Shown here piece after piece: positions 6,316 to 8,159 of a stretch of DNA of 8,159 nucleotides (within the stretch, counting starts at the first letter, position 1; the number at the start of each line of letters is the position of its first letter). The notes below the pieces were generated by a model. That model was not told the DNA's origin. It saw nothing but the letters and a program-made list of their open reading frames with translations, and ran no database searches. Both the position numbers and the translations under genes were made by a program. Source of the stretch: Gammaproteobacteria bacterium (GTDB taxonomy: Bacteria > Pseudomonadota > Gammaproteobacteria > SZUA-229); assembly GCA_029287815.1 (NCBI GenBank), contig JARFQK010000125.1, positions 1-8,159 of the forward strand, written 5' to 3'.

Positions 6316-6714
6316 CTAATTCCTTCTGTCGGATCCTTTTTCCATAGAGGGCGCTTTGCGAAAGCTATCGATCAAATGCCACAGACTCAGCAAAGGATGG
6401 CGAAACAGCATCCGTGGGCCGGAATAACGCATGACCTTTCGTATTTCATACTGCCTGGTCTTGGAGTAACAGTGCACTTTGCAGTGATTACAGGTCGGTT
6501 TGTTGGCTTGAAACGGGCAAGTATCAAGACGATTTCTAGCGTAAGTCAGGAGACGATTACAGTTTTCGCATATCTCGTCACGGGTAGTATGCTGGTCAGA
6601 ACAATAGATGCGGACCATCGCTTCGATAGTGCGTTTCTCCCGCTCTATTCGGTCTGATGGGAAACGGCTTTTGCATTCCCCATTTCCCGATTCCGATTGC
6701 TTTCGTTCATTCAT
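6316..6714 (-). CDS. ygbA: YgbA_NO family Cys-rich protein ('nitrous oxide-stimulated promoter' family)
   Basis: From ATG 6712-6714 the product has 132 residues. The core REKRTIEAMVRIYC, then CENCNRLLTYARNRLDTCPF, then KPTCNHCKVHCY and VMRYSGPRMLFRHPLL follows the pattern of the YgbA_NO family (E. coli YgbA). Eight cysteines are present (14, 38, 49, 52, 66, 75, 78, 82). Seven lie in the core as C-x10-C-x2-C-x13-C-x8-C-x2-C-x3-C, which suggests metal or iron-sulfur binding. In E. coli the gene is induced by nitric oxide through NsrR and helps growth under nitrosative stress; the biochemical role is not settled. The approximately 22-residue N-terminal extension before the core is polar and not conserved in my memory of the family. 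A TTG at 6724-6726 would add four residues. It lies 118 nt after sbcB on the same strand and may share its transcript. No NsrR-like operator was seen upstream. Confidence 0.88.
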   Translation of the reverse strand: MNERKQSESGNGECKSRFPSDRIEREKRTIEAMVRIYCSDQHTTRDEICENCNRLLTYARNRLDTCPFQANKPTCNHCKVHCYSKTRQYEIRKVMRYSGPRMLFRHPLLSLWHLIDSFRKAPSMEKGSDRRN

Positions 6715-6832
6715 TAACTTCGCCAATATTCAGCTTGCGCCGGCCCGTTGCTCGATTTCATGGGGTGAGGTACTCGAGGCCCCTTACTGAGAGATGCCAG
6801 TAGTTCACCGCCGAAGAATGGAAAAAGTTCGG
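6715..6832. other. Intergenic region between sbcB and ygbA-like gene
   Basis: Two weak inverted repeats are present: CCGAA / TTCGG (6811-6815 with 6828-6832), directly after the sbcB stop, and TACTG / CAGTA (6785-6789 with 6798-6802). Neither has a following T-tract on the minus strand, so a terminator for sbcB is not supported. No clear promoter or NsrR or FNR site for the ygbA-like gene was found. Confidence 0.4.
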
Positions 6833-8159
6833 TTATTCAGCCGCACCCCGAACAAAGGATTCCAGCTCAGCACCGAAGGCTGCCACTTCGTCCAGTAGCT
6901 TGATTCTCGAATCATCCGCCGTCATCTGTGCGCGCAGTTGCTCGATCTCGGTATGAAAATCCGAGAAGGTAAAATGTCCCGATTCCCCGTCGACCAAACG
7001 GGCGTGGCAATGTTCCAGCCATTGCGCCTGCTCGTCGGCGCTAAGCGTTTCAGGGTAATTACGCGCCCGATAACGAAACAGCATCTCCGGAAGACGCTTG
7101 TCAACAAAGCTCCAGCTTTGTGTGCCAAGTTTCTGTGGATCGGTATCGTGAATCGTGTTCATCAGCGCCTTGTCACTGTCATTGAAGAACCCGCCGGCAT
7201 AGATCATCAGGTCCGGATCGGTAACCGGCTCGAACTCGCGCTGCTGGAATAGTTTGGCTATCTTCTGCTGGAGCGCTTTGCGTGCGTGGAGCAGGGTCTG
7301 ACGGTTGCGCATGCCGGTGATGAGATCGATTCGGAGCCGTTTCGCTGCATCGCCAGTCAGGGTAGAAGTCGGGGCGATAACCGGACACTTGTTGATCAGA
7401 ATCTGCTTGAGCGCCGGGCGCTCGATGCCCTCGGGAAGATCCTCGTTTGCGGTGTAAAGTCGATCCAGCAGCGTTTTCGCCCCGAGATCGAGCAGCAACG
7501 CCGGGTCCTGCGCGAGGTCGAAGACAATGATGCTGTTCCTGTTGGTCGGGTGGGCGGCAATGGGTACCACCAGACGGGTATTGCCGTGATCGCTGCCGTA
7601 CATCCCCGATGTATGCAGGAACGGCGTCATCTCCTTCAGATCGATGTATTTGAGGACTTCCTTCTTACTCCGCAGGCGGTAGAGAAAATTATAGAGCTTG
7701 GGCTGCTTATCCTTGATCAGCTTCGCGATCGCAATGGTGGCATAGACGTCGGACAGGGCGTCATGTGCCTGTTCGTGGGCAATACCATTCGCAACGGTGA
7801 GTTCATCCAGCCTGAAGCTGGGCCGATCGGTATCCGTGCGGCGAGGCCAGACAATGTCCTCGGGGCGCAGATCATGGCAGGCGCGCACCATATCGATGAT
7901 ATCCCAGCGCGAATTGCCGTGCTGCCACTCGCGACCGTAGGGATCGTGCAAGTTGCGGTAGAGGGTGTTGCGCGTCACCTCATCATCGAAGCGCAGTGAG
8001 TTGTAACCCACCCCGCAGGTGCCGGGCTGTGACAACTTCATCAGAATACGGGCAATAAACTCGGCCTCCGGAAGGCCTTGTTCCAGCGCCTGCTGCGGGG
8101 TAATACCGGTAATGAGCGACGACATCGGATGCGGCAGGGTATCCGGTGTCGGCCGCGCA
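6833..8159 (-). CDS. sbcB: Exodeoxyribonuclease I (5' end outside window)
   Basis: SbcB degrades single-stranded DNA 3' to 5' and acts in mismatch repair and recombination. The frame is open through the window edge: the residues before the ATG at 8125 (ARPTPDTLPHP) align with E. coli positions just before LITGITP, so that ATG is internal and about 50-60 N-terminal residues, including the DxE exonuclease motif, are missing. The visible part contains GYNSLRFDDEVTRNTLYRN (exo II region), WQHGNSRWD, and AHDALSDVYATIA, whose H and D five residues apart match the DEDDh catalytic pair (E. coli H181, D186). The C-terminal SH3-like and helical regions follow, with INKCPV, GGFFNDSDKALM, FVDKRLPEMLFRYRARN and the end helix. 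Length is in keeping with the 475-residue E. coli enzyme. Stop is TAA 6833-6835. Confidence 0.97.
   Translation of the reverse strand, partial: ARPTPDTLPHPMSSLITGITPQQALEQGLPEAEFIARILMKLSQPGTCGVGYNSLRFDDEVTRNTLYRNLHDPYGREWQHGNSRWDIIDMVRACHDLRPEDIVWPRRTDTDRPSFRLDELTVANGIAHEQAHDALSDVYATIAIAKLIKDKQPKLYNFLYRLRSKKEVLKYIDLKEMTPFLHTSGMYGSDHGNTRLVVPIAAHPTNRNSIIVFDLAQDPALLLDLGAKTLLDRLYTANEDLPEGIERPALKQILINKCPVIAPTSTLTGDAAKRLRIDLITGMRNRQTLLHARKALQQKIAKLFQQREFEPVTDPDLMIYAGGFFNDSDKALMNTIHDTDPQKLGTQSWSFVDKRLPEMLFRYRARNYPETLSADEQAQWLEHCHARLVDGESGHFTFSDFHTEIEQLRAQMTADDSRIKLLDEVAAFGAELESFVRGAAE

Noticed and set aside
6376..6657. 93-codon plus-strand frame with hydrophobic segments
   Set aside because: It is antisense to the ygbA-like gene, whose family motifs are clear.
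7286..7999. 237-codon plus-strand frame opposite sbcB
   Set aside because: Antisense to conserved exonuclease I sequence; no recognised domain or credible start signal.

Overview
The window looks like a chromosomal segment of a chemoautotrophic proteobacterium, most likely a gammaproteobacterium. SbcB (exonuclease I) and a YgbA-type 'nitrous oxide-stimulated promoter' protein are typical of gammaproteobacteria. A two-subunit ATP-citrate lyase (aclBA) points to carbon fixation by the reductive TCA cycle. Sulfur-oxidising symbionts such as the Riftia symbiont are one group that combines these traits. This taxonomic reading is inference; no rRNA or housekeeping phylogeny is available here.

Layout from left to right. 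(1) 1-431 (+): the 3' part of a family-4 glycosyltransferase resembling the selenosugar synthase SenB, cut by the window edge. (2) 410-938 (-): a decayed patch in which the N-terminal half of a HAD-IIA phosphatase is joined, out of frame, to a fragment resembling a small Fer4_19 ferredoxin domain. (3) 939-1356: a gene-poor stretch with only doubtful small ORFs. (4) 1357-4588 (-): aclB then aclA, 25 nt apart, encoding the ATP-grasp subunit and the citryl-CoA synthetase/citryl-CoA lyase subunit of ATP-citrate lyase. (5) 4589-5047: a divergent intergenic region with short direct and inverted repeats. (6) 5048-5788 (+): a lone ParA/MinD/TraL-like deviant-Walker ATPase with no visible partner. (7) 5814-6315: remnant of an integrase-type (rve) transposase and a non-coding flank. 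(8) 6316-6714 (-): YgbA-like Cys-rich protein. (9) 6833-8159 (-): exonuclease I (sbcB), missing its N-terminus at the window edge.

The functional centre is aclBA. ATP-citrate lyase cleaves citrate with ATP and CoA to acetyl-CoA and oxaloacetate, which closes the reductive TCA cycle. All key residues that can be checked are present in both subunits. The other genes do not form one pathway. The two flanks of the acl block carry broken genes (HAD/ferredoxin fragments on one side, a transposase remnant on the other), which suggests that the locus has been rearranged. No CRISPR array, tRNA or rRNA was recognised, and I do not see a convincing wholly new system.
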